Positions 1 through 7,205 of a stretch of 11,336 bases of DNA are shown one piece after another; the stretch's first letter is position 1; each line of letters begins with the position of its first letter. The notes beneath the pieces are model-generated. The model was not told the origin of the DNA. It searched no databases and saw only the letters and a program-made list of their open reading frames with translations. Source of the stretch: Spirochaeta sp. (GTDB lineage Bacteria; Spirochaetota; Spirochaetia; DSM-27196; Alkalispirochaetaceae); assembly GCA_027859055.1 (NCBI GenBank), contig JAQIBO010000322.1, positions 1-11,336 of the forward strand, read 5' to 3'. The translations under genes and the position numbers were made by a program.

Positions 1-1
1 G

Positions 2-70
2 ATTCTGGAAAACTACCCAAGTCGTGTTCGTGAAGCGGCTCGTGAAGCGGGGCGTACCGTTTCCCAGTAG
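2..70 (+). CDS. C-terminal end of an unidentified protein (5' partial)
   Basis: An open frame runs in from the left edge and ends at a TAG at 68-70. It reads ILENYPSRVREAAREAGRTVSQ in two parts: ILENYPSRVR, then EAAREAGRTVSQ. The arginine-, glutamate- and alanine-rich composition looks like a helical C-terminal tail. The two REA-type triplets come from a 10-base direct repeat (29-38 and 41-50). The stop lies 9 nt before the GTG of the ComEC gene, so the two are probably co-transcribed. Too little is present to name the protein. The short length means it could be chance, but the other two forward frames are interrupted (one by TGA at 31-33) and the spacing to the next gene fits an operon. Confidence 0.5.
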   Translation: MLENYPSRVREAAREAGRTVSQ

Positions 71-79
71 TACTCTTAT

Positions 80-1663
80 GTGAGTACGTTTAAATCAGAT
101 AACTCTGTTGTCCGTCCGCGTCGCGCGGCGGCGCCGCCTGCTTCAGTTGTCGCGGCATCGTGCGCTGTGTTGGTGCCTCCGGTGTGGACCGCCGCGGGCG
201 GGCGAAATCTCGACCTGACCCTGGCTGCCGCCGGGGCTCTTCTTGTGCTTGTGGTGATTTTCACGTTCCGATTGAAACGGGCGCCTCCAGGCTGCGTCCG
301 TACAGCGACGTTCCGGCTGGGCCTTGGGCTGGGCCTTGGACTTGCGATCGTTGCGCTGACCGGGTACCGGGTCGCGTATCAGGGCGCGCCCCCGGCGTTG
401 AGTATCGAGGCGACCGGTCCGATCACACTGCGCAGCCGGGCCGCGACGGATTTGCGGCCCTCCGCCGATGGCGTCCGTTATCTCCCCGTTGTGGTGGAGA
501 CGTTTACCGATCGGCGTGGCTATGGCGGCACCGGACGGGGGATCGCAACGCTTCTGTGGGATGGACAGGAAACGCTCCTCACCCAGGACGGAATGGCGCG
601 GATAGTTCCCCAGCGCGGAGACACGCTGGTTGTCCGCGCAGATGCGGCGTCTGTGCGCTCCGGAACCGTCTGGACCGACGCCGAGGACATCGCCGTGGAA
701 CCGGCCGGATCCGCCATCCACGCGGTTCGGCGGCGGATACGAGCGGGGATCTATCGGCGCTTTGAGCGGCTTGACCGCCGGTCACGGGCGCTGATGGCGG
801 CGCTCATCCTGGGGGACCGCAGTGGGGTAGACCCGGGGACATACGATGCGGTCCGCCGCAGTGGAGCTGCCCACGTCCTGGCCCTCAGCGGCATGCACCT
901 CGGCGTCCTTGCGCTGGCGGTCACCTGGGTCGGCCGACGCCTCTTTTCCAGGAACGTCGCGATTATCGTCACCCTTCTCGTTCTCGGGACCTACGTGTGG
1001 GTCGCGGGGTGGATCCCCTCGTTGCTCCGGGCGCTGGCGATGGTGGGGGTTGCCTCAGCCTCCCGATTGCTCGGACGTCGGGAGTCGCCGGTGGTTATCC
1101 TGGCCCGGGCCGTGCTCCTTCTGGTGGTAATCACCCCCACAATCGTGTACCAGCTCGGCTTCCAGTATTCCGTGCTTGCCCTTGCGGGGATCCTCTATCT
1201 CTCCCCCGGGACCACCGCGTTTCTCGGGCACCTGGTACCGCGCGCCGTCGCCGTATACCTCGGGGTGTCCCTTGCGGCGCTCATCCCCACGGCGGTTCTG
1301 TCGCTGGGTGTGTTCGGCACGCTCTATCCCGCGGGGATCGTCACCGCCGGTGCCCTCTCAGCGATCGTGGTTGCGATTATCTGGACGGGACTGCTGTTCA
1401 CCGCCGTGGCCACCGTCCCCGGTGTCGGGACCGTTGTCGCCCGGGTCGTTGCGGCCCTGACAACACTTCTTGAACGGGTCGCGGAACTCGGTGCGCTGAT
1501 TCCCGCTGTCTCCCCCGACCGGCCCGGCGGCATTACCGCTGCCCTCGCGTACGGCGCGCTCCTTGTTCTTGTCACCGGCCTCGTACTACTGTTGCGACGC
1601 AACGCGCGTCGACGGATCGTCGAGCGGAAGGTGGCCGTGGGTGAACCACAACTCGATTTCTGA
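80..1663 (+). CDS. comEC: ComEC/Rec2-family competence membrane protein lacking the beta-lactamase domain
   Basis: 527 aa, GTG start. ComEC forms the inner-membrane channel that brings single-stranded DNA into the cytoplasm during natural transformation. Hydrophobic segments lie near residues 22-65 and 75-95. A soluble DUF4131/OB-like stretch follows (about 105-210). The Competence domain (about 215-490) carries the family signature as VRRSGAAHVLALSGMHLG, then PSLLRALAM and a run of transmembrane helices. The protein ends after one more helix with a basic tail and QLDF. The C-terminal metallo-beta-lactamase-like domain of the longer (about 750-aa) ComEC proteins is absent. No clear Shine-Dalgarno precedes the GTG, so the start is less certain than the frame. 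An early glycine-leucine repeat (GLGLGLGLGL) comes from a short DNA repeat near 318-340. The 3' end overlaps rsmA by 23 nt. Family confidence is high. Actual DNA-uptake activity is not shown. Confidence 0.9.
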   Translation: MSTFKSDNSVVRPRRAAAPPASVVAASCAVLVPPVWTAAGGRNLDLTLAAAGALLVLVVIFTFRLKRAPPGCVRTATFRLGLGLGLGLAIVALTGYRVAYQGAPPALSIEATGPITLRSRAATDLRPSADGVRYLPVVVETFTDRRGYGGTGRGIATLLWDGQETLLTQDGMARIVPQRGDTLVVRADAASVRSGTVWTDAEDIAVEPAGSAIHAVRRRIRAGIYRRFERLDRRSRALMAALILGDRSGVDPGTYDAVRRSGAAHVLALSGMHLGVLALAVTWVGRRLFSRNVAIIVTLLVLGTYVWVAGWIPSLLRALAMVGVASASRLLGRRESPVVILARAVLLLVVITPTIVYQLGFQYSVLALAGILYLSPGTTAFLGHLVPRAVAVYLGVSLAALIPTAVLSLGVFGTLYPAGIVTAGALSAIVVAIIWTGLLFTAVATVPGVGTVVARVVAALTTLLERVAELGALIPAVSPDRPGGITAALAYGALLVLVTGLVLLLRRNARRRIVERKVAVGEPQLDF

Positions 1664-2489
1664 TATTCGACAGCTTCTCGAGGAAAGCGGAATTGCGCTC
1701 AAGAAGCGCTTTGGACAGAACTTCCTCGTCGATCAGAACGTGCGTGAACGAATCGCGGCGCTGATTCGCCGTGAGCTTCCACCGGCTGCGGCACCGGAAG
1801 CGACAACGGAACTGTGGGAGATCGGCCCCGGTATCGGGTCCCTGACAGAGCTCTTGCTCCAGATTGACGTTCCGGTTCGCCTGTTCGAGATCGACCACGG
1901 GATTATCGCCGTGTTGCGGCGGCTCTACGGTGACGATCTGATGATAGAGGCGGGAGACTTCCTTACAACCGGACTGGCGGCGTTTCGGCGTCATGGCTCG
2001 CCGGCGATGATCGTCGGCAATCTGCCGTACTCGTCGGCGTCCTCAATGGTGGCGCGGATCGTTGAGGAGGCTATGCCGGTTGGGAAAATGGTATTTCTGG
2101 TGCAGACCGAGTTTGCTCAACGCCTGTGCGCCGAGGTGGGCAAGAAAGACTACAGCGCCCTCTCCGTCCTGGTGCAGAACCATTACGACACAGAGATCGC
2201 GTTTTCCGTCGGCGGCGGCGCCTTTTATCCGCGTCCGGAGGTCGGTTCAGCGCTGATTGTCATGCGCGAAAAAGCGGACCGCCTGCCACCGGCGCTTACC
2301 CGGACAACCTCCATGGTTGCGCGCACCGCGTTCTCGCAGCGCCGCAAGGCGCTGCGAAACTCTCTCAAGGCGTATCGGACCGAACTTGCAGCCGCCGGAA
2401 TCGACGCGGGCCTGCGCCCGGAGCGGCTGAGCCCCGCCGATTTCGTCCGGCTTGCCCGGGAAATTACGCCAGACCGTATTCCTTCATGA
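1641..2489 (+). CDS. rsmA: 16S rRNA (adenine1518-N6/adenine1519-N6)-dimethyltransferase
   Basis: 282 aa. RsmA (KsgA) uses S-adenosylmethionine to dimethylate two adjacent adenines in the 3'-terminal hairpin of 16S rRNA late in 30S assembly. I chose the GTG at 1641 because homologues begin shortly before the KKRFGQNFLVD motif (residues 21-31) and because GGAAGG (1625-1630) sits 10 nt upstream. A longer in-frame ATG at 1563 would add 26 residues inside comEC and is unlikely. Visible motifs are the SAM-binding EIGPGIG (60-66), an acidic FEID pair (82-85), GDF (105-107), catalytic NLPY (127-130), and FYPRPEVGSA with FSQRRKALRNSL towards the C-terminus. The start overlaps comEC by 23 nt, which suggests coupled translation. 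The 3' end overlaps the convergent dapA by 26 nt. Length and motifs are normal for the family. Confidence 0.96.
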   Translation: MNHNSISDIRQLLEESGIALKKRFGQNFLVDQNVRERIAALIRRELPPAAAPEATTELWEIGPGIGSLTELLLQIDVPVRLFEIDHGIIAVLRRLYGDDLMIEAGDFLTTGLAAFRRHGSPAMIVGNLPYSSASSMVARIVEEAMPVGKMVFLVQTEFAQRLCAEVGKKDYSALSVLVQNHYDTEIAFSVGGGAFYPRPEVGSALIVMREKADRLPPALTRTTSMVARTAFSQRRKALRNSLKAYRTELAAAGIDAGLRPERLSPADFVRLAREITPDRIPS

Positions 2490-3339
2490 GGGCGTCAACT
2501 TTTCGTTTGTTCTCGTCGGAAAGCGACACCATCGGCAACCGATAGCTTTCGGCGCAGTATCCCGCCCGGTGCATCATGTACTTGATCGGGATCGGATTGG
2601 TATCAAGAAAGACAGCTCGGAACAGCGGCAACAAGGCGAAGTGCTCTTTTCGCGCCGCAACGATATCACCGTCGATCGCGGTGCGAATCATGCTGGACAT
2701 CCGGCCGGGGATCAGATTACTGACCACCGAAACGACGCCACGGCCGCCAAGGGCGGTGAGGGGAAACGCGAGGTTGTCGTCACCGGAGAGCACGTCAAAG
2801 TCCTCGGGCAGCGCTTCAAGCACCTCCATCATCTGCGGAATTGAGCCGCTCGCCTCTTTCACCGCAACGATATTGGAATGGGTCGCCACGCGTTTGAGCG
2901 TTGCCGTCTCGATGTTTTTGCCGGTTCGTCCGGGAATGTTGTACACGATCATCGGGAGGTCGACTTCATCGGCGATCGTGGTGAAGTGGCGGTAAAACCC
3001 CTCCTGAGACGGCTTGTTGTAGTACGGTGCCACCTGCAGGCTTGCCGTGGCGCCGATCCGTTTTGCCTGCGTCGTCATATCGACCGCCTCGGAGGTGGAG
3101 TTTGACCCGGTTCCGGCGATCACCGGCACGCGCCCGTTTGCTTCATCCACAACGATTTCGACGACGCGAACGTTCTCTGTATGGGTTACCGTGGGGCTTT
3201 CTCCGGTCGTTCCCATCGGAACGATTCCGTCGATTCCCGCCTCGATTTGTGCGTTTACCAACCGGCGCAGCGCCGGCTCATCAACCGCGCCGTCATCGCG
3301 AAATGGCGTGATTAACGCCGTGTATGTACCTTGAAACAT
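2464..3339 (-). CDS. dapA: 4-hydroxy-tetrahydrodipicolinate synthase
   Basis: 291 aa. DapA condenses pyruvate with aspartate-4-semialdehyde, the entry step to diaminopimelate and lysine. It is a (beta/alpha)8 class I aldolase. The catalytic residues align with the E. coli numbering: Thr44 and Thr45 in GTTGESP, Tyr107 in APYYNKP, Tyr133 in YNIPGRTG with Arg138, and the Schiff-base Lys161 in VAVKEASG. The start is the ATG at 3339. A strong GAGGAGG lies 6 nt upstream (3346-3352), and homologues begin at this MFxGTYTALITPF. The frame is open for five more codons but those are not needed. dapB lies 32 nt upstream on the same strand. The stop codon lies inside the 3' end of rsmA on the other strand, leaving no room for a terminator between the two genes. 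Confidence 0.97.
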   Translation of the reverse strand: MFQGTYTALITPFRDDGAVDEPALRRLVNAQIEAGIDGIVPMGTTGESPTVTHTENVRVVEIVVDEANGRVPVIAGTGSNSTSEAVDMTTQAKRIGATASLQVAPYYNKPSQEGFYRHFTTIADEVDLPMIVYNIPGRTGKNIETATLKRVATHSNIVAVKEASGSIPQMMEVLEALPEDFDVLSGDDNLAFPLTALGGRGVVSVVSNLIPGRMSSMIRTAIDGDIVAARKEHFALLPLFRAVFLDTNPIPIKYMMHRAGYCAESYRLPMVSLSDENKRKVDALMKEYGLA

Positions 3340-3345
3340 AATGTG

Positions 3346-3352
3346 CCTCCTC
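3346..3352 (-). promoter_or_regulatory. Shine-Dalgarno of dapA
   Basis: On the minus strand this reads GAGGAGG, 6 nt before the ATG at 3339. It fixes the start over the slightly longer open frame. Confidence 0.85.
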
Positions 3353-3371
3353 AAAATCGTGTGGGACGATA

Positions 3372-4133
3372 CTATATCCGGAACAGATCGTCAAAAAAAT
3401 CCTGCACCGGGTGAATGCCCTCGCGGGCGCTGATCCATTCCGCCGCTTTGACCGCACCAAGGGCGAACCCGCCGCGGCTCCGAGCCCGATGGGTGAGTTC
3501 TATCGTATCCGCTTCCGAATCCAAATACACGGTGTGCGTCCCGGGAATAGAGCCGATCCGACCGCTGGCGACGTGGAGCTCCTCAGGGGAGATCTGGCGG
3601 TGCAGCGTTTCCGTCTGGATTTCCGTCTTGTCGGATACCGCTGAACGGATCTGTTCGGCCAGCATGATTGCGGTTCCGCTGGGGCTGTCTTTTTTTCCCC
3701 GGTGGTGCAGTTCCGTCACGCCGATATCGTACCCTTCCGCGGCGGCGGACAGCTGGGCGGCGACCCCGGCCACGCGGACCATCATGTTGGCCCCGACTGA
3801 AAAGTTGGAGCCCCAGACCAGTGCAATTCCCGCCGCAACCGCCGGGGCAAGGATCTGATCCCGCTGGGCGTCCCATCCGGTCGTGCCGATCACCGCGGAG
3901 CACCCCGCTTCGGCGTAGCCGGCGATGTTGTCGGCCACCGCATCGGGGAGGGCAAAATCGATCGCACACACGTCCGGCGTCAGCATGTCCGCGCGGCGCG
4001 CCGCCGCCACGTTGGCAACATCCGCCTCAGGGACATGGGGATCGATGCGGCAGACCACCTCATGCCCTCTGGCGATGGCGGCGCGTTCGATCTCATGCCC
4101 CATGCGGCCGTATCCGATGATTGCAAGCTTCAT
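3372..4133 (-). CDS. dapB: 4-hydroxy-tetrahydrodipicolinate reductase
   Basis: 253 aa. DapB reduces the DapA product with NAD(P)H to tetrahydrodipicolinate, the second step of the diaminopimelate/lysine branch. The N-terminal Rossmann motif is GYGRMG (7-12). GTTGW follows at 83-87 and SNFSVGAN at 109-116. The signature HHRGKKDSPSGTA (143-155) holds the expected catalytic His143 and Lys147, the counterparts of E. coli His159 and Lys163. GSIPGTHTV and RSRGGFALGAV lie in the C-terminal half. The length is close to the usual 240-270. The ATG at 4133 lies 4 nt after the pta stop, and GAGGGAG (4143-4149) inside the end of pta serves as ribosome-binding site. dapB is therefore tightly coupled to pta upstream and dapA downstream. 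No truncation is seen. Confidence 0.96.
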   Translation of the reverse strand: MKLAIIGYGRMGHEIERAAIARGHEVVCRIDPHVPEADVANVAAARRADMLTPDVCAIDFALPDAVADNIAGYAEAGCSAVIGTTGWDAQRDQILAPAVAAGIALVWGSNFSVGANMMVRVAGVAAQLSAAAEGYDIGVTELHHRGKKDSPSGTAIMLAEQIRSAVSDKTEIQTETLHRQISPEELHVASGRIGSIPGTHTVYLDSEADTIELTHRARSRGGFALGAVKAAEWISAREGIHPVQDFFDDLFRI

Positions 4134-4137
4134 CAGA

Positions 4138-5142
4138 CTACGCTCCCTCAGAGCCCTGGCACAACGTTACCGCCGAGGTGGTTACGATATCCTCAACCGA
4201 ACACCCCCGGGACAGGTCGCTGACCGGCTTGGCAAAGCCCTGCAGAAACGGGCCGTACGCGTCGGCCCCGGCAAAGCGCTGAACCAGCTTGTAGCCGATA
4301 TTGCCGGCGTTGAGGTCGGGAAAGATCAGCGTGTTGGCGTTCCCGGCAACGGTGGACCCCGGCGCTTTCTTTGACCCGACACTCTCCACAACCGCCGCGT
4401 CAAGCTGAAGCTCGCCGTCAACGCTCAGTTTCGGCTCACGCTCTTTCACCTGCGCGAGCGCATCAAGCACCTTATCCACCGACTCGTCCTTTGCCGAACC
4501 TTTGGTGGAAAACGAGAGCATCGCCACCTGGGGCTCCACCTTGAGGAACGTCCGGCAGCTTTGCGCCGCCGCAACGGTGATCTCCGCGAGCTGTTCCGCC
4601 GTCGGATCGGGTATCGTCGCACAATCGGAAAAGATCATGTGGCCGTCGACGCCCCATTTGGGGTCGTTCATCCTCATGACAAAGCAGCTCGAGGCGAACT
4701 TCGTTCCCGGGGCGGTCTTGATAATCTGAAACGCCGCGAGAAGGACGTTGCCGGTGGAGTTTTCTGCCCCGGCAACCATCGCGTCGGCATCTTTCATGCG
4801 CACCATCATCGCCCCCCATTTCAGCGGTTCAACGATCTGCTCAAACGCCTCTTCCGCGCTCATTCCTTTCTTTTTGCGGAGTTCCTGGTACTCATCGGCG
4901 TACGCCTGGCGACGGTCGGACCCGGCCGGGTCAAGAACGGTCACTCCCGTGAGATCGACGTCCTCCTCTTTGGCTACCTTGGAGACGGCGTCCTGTGAGC
5001 CCAGAAGGACAACCTCTGCGGCGAGGGATTCATCCACCAATTGGCGCGCTGCACGTACCATACGTGGTTCCGTTCCTTCCGGAAGAACCAGCCGTCGCTG
5101 TAAATCCTTCGCGGTCTGTTTCATCGTTTCAACAAAATTCAT
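4138..5142 (-). CDS. pta: Phosphate acetyltransferase
   Basis: 334 aa, the short form consisting of the catalytic PTA_PTB domain only. It interconverts acetyl-CoA and acetyl phosphate and normally works with acetate kinase in acetate formation or use. Motifs are LVLPEGTEPR near the N-terminus, ADAMVAGAENSTG, MLSFSTKGSA, PDLNAGNIGYK (275-285), then GPFLQG and KPVSDLSRG with DLSRG at 309-313; these form the CoA/phosphate site in this family. The frame is open for another 156 codons upstream, but they run antisense through tyrA and have no family similarity. I place the start at ATG 5142, which has GGAGG 6 nt upstream. It is the first gene of a minus-strand operon with dapB and dapA. No acetate kinase gene lies beside it here. 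Pairing with lysine-pathway genes is unusual. Confidence 0.95.
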   Translation of the reverse strand: MNFVETMKQTAKDLQRRLVLPEGTEPRMVRAARQLVDESLAAEVVLLGSQDAVSKVAKEEDVDLTGVTVLDPAGSDRRQAYADEYQELRKKKGMSAEEAFEQIVEPLKWGAMMVRMKDADAMVAGAENSTGNVLLAAFQIIKTAPGTKFASSCFVMRMNDPKWGVDGHMIFSDCATIPDPTAEQLAEITVAAAQSCRTFLKVEPQVAMLSFSTKGSAKDESVDKVLDALAQVKEREPKLSVDGELQLDAAVVESVGSKKAPGSTVAGNANTLIFPDLNAGNIGYKLVQRFAGADAYGPFLQGFAKPVSDLSRGCSVEDIVTTSAVTLCQGSEGA

Positions 5143-5148
5143 CAAAAT

Positions 5149-5153
5149 CCTCC
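5149..5153 (-). promoter_or_regulatory. Shine-Dalgarno of pta
   Basis: On the minus strand this reads GGAGG, 6 nt before ATG 5142. It separates the real pta start from the long upstream open frame. Confidence 0.8.
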
Positions 5154-5188
5154 GTGTGGTTTTGTCTATATACCGGGTTGTTTTTCGC

Positions 5189-5217
5189 ATCCTACCATAA
5201 AACGGGGCGTCTTGTAA
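5189..5217 (-). promoter_or_regulatory. Candidate promoter for pta-dapB-dapA
   Basis: Minus-strand TTACAA (5212-5217) and TAGGAT (5189-5194) are separated by 17 nt. The match to the sigma-70 hexamers is only moderate (3 and 4 of 6), but the spacing is ideal and the site sits in the only gap ahead of pta. A second possible -10 (TATATA/TATAGA) lies nearer the gene, around 5166-5172, without a clear -35. Confidence 0.3.
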
Positions 5218-5218
5218 C

Positions 5219-5247
5219 TTGAGAAGGCGGGAACGTTCAGGCATACT
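5219..5247 (+). promoter_or_regulatory. Candidate promoter for tyrA, near-leaderless
   Basis: TTGAGA (5219-5224, 5 of 6) and CATACT (5242-5247, 4 of 6) are separated by 17 nt. The expected transcription start is about 5254, only some 4 nt before the tyrA ATG at 5258. The lack of a Shine-Dalgarno before that ATG agrees with a leaderless or almost leaderless message. The -35 also overlaps an in-frame TTG that could be mistaken for the start codon. Confidence 0.4.
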
Positions 5248-5257
5248 GGCATCGCGC

Positions 5258-6040
5258 ATGAAACCACGGAGTACAGAACAGCAGGATAATCTGAAGAGGC
5301 TCTCTGCAACGGTAATTGGACTCGGCCGGTTCGGCCGGTTCTGGGCGGAGATGCTCTCCACCCGGTGCGATGTGGTCGGCACCAGTCGGCGCCGGATCAC
5401 CGATCTTCCGTCGCAGGTGCGACAGGTTGAGCTCGCCGACGCGCTCAAGGCCGAGATCGTGTTCCTGACCGTCTCGATCTCCGCCCTCCCTGATGTACTG
5501 CACCGGATCGCGCCGGATATTCGGCCTGACGCCACCGTTATCGATACGTGCTCGGTCAAGGTGTTTCCCGCCGCGGAGATGGAACGAATCTTGCCGGAAA
5601 GTGTCGACATCGTCGCGTGTCATCCGATGTTTGGTCCCGACTCAGCGGGGGAACGAACCGACCGACTTCCCGTCATTACCTGGCCGATCCGCGACCGCTA
5701 TGGGCGCTACGAGGCGGTGCGATCCCTTTTTACGGAGCTGAACATGCGCGTAGAAGAGATGTCCCCGGATGATCACGACCGGGAAGCCGCGTTCAGCCAG
5801 GGGGTGACCCACCTTGTCGGACGGACGCTCAAGGAGATGGAACTCCAGCCCAGCCCCATCGCCACCCTCGGGTATACGCGATTGCTGCAGGTAATGGAGC
5901 AGACGTGTAACGACCCGCTGCAGCTGTTTCAGGACCTGCAACAGTACAACCCGTATACCCGTGAAATGCGCGCCCGCTTCGCCGGCGCTCTTGAGGCTGC
6001 CCGGGCGCTTCTGCTTGACGGAGATCGGAAGGCACAGTAG
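5258..6040 (+). CDS. tyrA: TyrA-family arogenate/prephenate dehydrogenase
   Basis: 260 aa. The enzyme oxidatively decarboxylates prephenate or arogenate in tyrosine synthesis. A Rossmann motif GLGRFG lies at 21-26. DTCSVK (96-101) and HPMFGPDS (122-129) are the TyrA signatures. The C-terminal helical part, with FSQGVTHLVGRTLKEM, PIATLGYTRLLQ and DPLQLFQDLQQYNP, resembles arogenate dehydrogenases of plants and cyanobacteria more than the E. coli type. GTSRRR after the second strand (41-46), with Ser and Arg rather than an acidic residue, suggests NADP(H) preference; this is inference. I chose ATG 5258. The frame stays open to a TTG at 5219, but that codon falls in the proposed -35 and adds 13 unconserved residues. 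There is no Shine-Dalgarno. The stop lies 11 nt before the bactofilin gene. There is no fused chorismate mutase or ACT domain. Confidence 0.88.
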   Translation: MKPRSTEQQDNLKRLSATVIGLGRFGRFWAEMLSTRCDVVGTSRRRITDLPSQVRQVELADALKAEIVFLTVSISALPDVLHRIAPDIRPDATVIDTCSVKVFPAAEMERILPESVDIVACHPMFGPDSAGERTDRLPVITWPIRDRYGRYEAVRSLFTELNMRVEEMSPDDHDREAAFSQGVTHLVGRTLKEMELQPSPIATLGYTRLLQVMEQTCNDPLQLFQDLQQYNPYTREMRARFAGALEAARALLLDGDRKAQ

Positions 6041-6051
6041 CCTGATTCACG

Positions 6052-6496
<445 letters not shown>

Positions 6497-6504
<8 letters not shown>

Positions 6505-7123
6505 CAGAACGACGGCAAAAATATTCCTGTGGGCGCTTCTCCTCGGCGTCGTAACGGGGACGGTCAGTGCCCAGACGCGGCCGGATGCGCTGGTGCTCTA
6601 TCGGCAGGGTCAGTATGAACGCGCCGTAGACGTCACCCTTGAAGAGTTGGCCGTTGATCCGCGCAATCTTGACTCGTACACCGTTCTGGGGTGGAGCCTG
6701 CTGGCGCTCGGTCGCTTTGAGGACGCCCGGGAGTACGGGGAACAGGGACTGGAAGTCAGCAGGTTTGACCACCGCCTCGTCCACATTGTGGGGGAGGCCA
6801 ATTACCGGCTGGGGAACAACCTTGACGCCCTCCAGTACCTGCAGAACTACGCGGCGCTGGCGCCGCGGGGGTCGCTCATAGACGAAGTCTACTATCTGAT
6901 CGGCGAAATCCACATTCGCCTCGAAGAGTTTCATCACGCTGATATCGCGATTACCACAGCGGTGTTCCTTGACGGCACACGCGGACAGTGGTGGGCGCGT
7001 CTCGGGTACGCCCGGGAAATGGCCGGATCCCCGGAATACGCCCGCGAAGCGTACCAGGCTGCTCTCGATCGTAACCCCGGGCTCATAGAAGCGGAACGCG
7101 GCCTTGGGCGCGTGACCACCTGA
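6497..7123 (+). CDS. Exported TPR-repeat protein
   Basis: 208 aa. A Sec signal peptide is clear: basic MRNRTTAK, a hydrophobic core IFLWALLLGVV, and a likely signal peptidase I site after VSA (residue 25, before QT). The rest is about five tetratricopeptide-type helical pairs, for example ALVLYRQGQYERAV, YTVLGWSLLALGRFEDA, VYYLIGEIHIRLEEFHHA and LGYAREMAGSPEYAREAYQAAL. It is therefore expected in the periplasm as a protein-binding scaffold. The ATG at 6497 overlaps the bactofilin stop by 8 nt, and GGAGA lies about 9 nt upstream. An ATG at 6362 in the same frame would add a Pro-Thr stretch that is only the repeat read out of frame. The overlap with bactofilin suggests a shared job in envelope or shape organisation, but this is inference. 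I cannot assign a named family. Confidence 0.85.
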
Positions 7124-7160
7124 TCCATCTGCAAACCACGAATTCTCTCAGCTCCGGCGG

Positions 7161-7166
7161 TATACT
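7161..7166 (+). promoter_or_regulatory. Possible -10 element for the lipoprotein/beta-barrel pair
   Basis: TATACT matches 5 of 6 bases of the -10 consensus and lies about 40 nt before the lipoprotein ATG in the 82-nt gap after the TPR gene. I see no convincing -35 at 16-18 nt upstream, so this is weak. Confidence 0.22.
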
Positions 7167-7205
7167 TTCCGATATTTGAATGAGACGGTCCGGGGGTGCT
7201 CCGTC

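Noticed and set aside
5143..5257. Lysine or other riboswitch ahead of pta-dapB-dapA
   Set aside because: The leader is too short (well under 100 nt) and shows no conserved helices.
5143..5610. 156-codon N-terminal extension of Pta
   Set aside because: It is antisense to tyrA, has no similarity to the family, and a strong Shine-Dalgarno marks ATG 5142.
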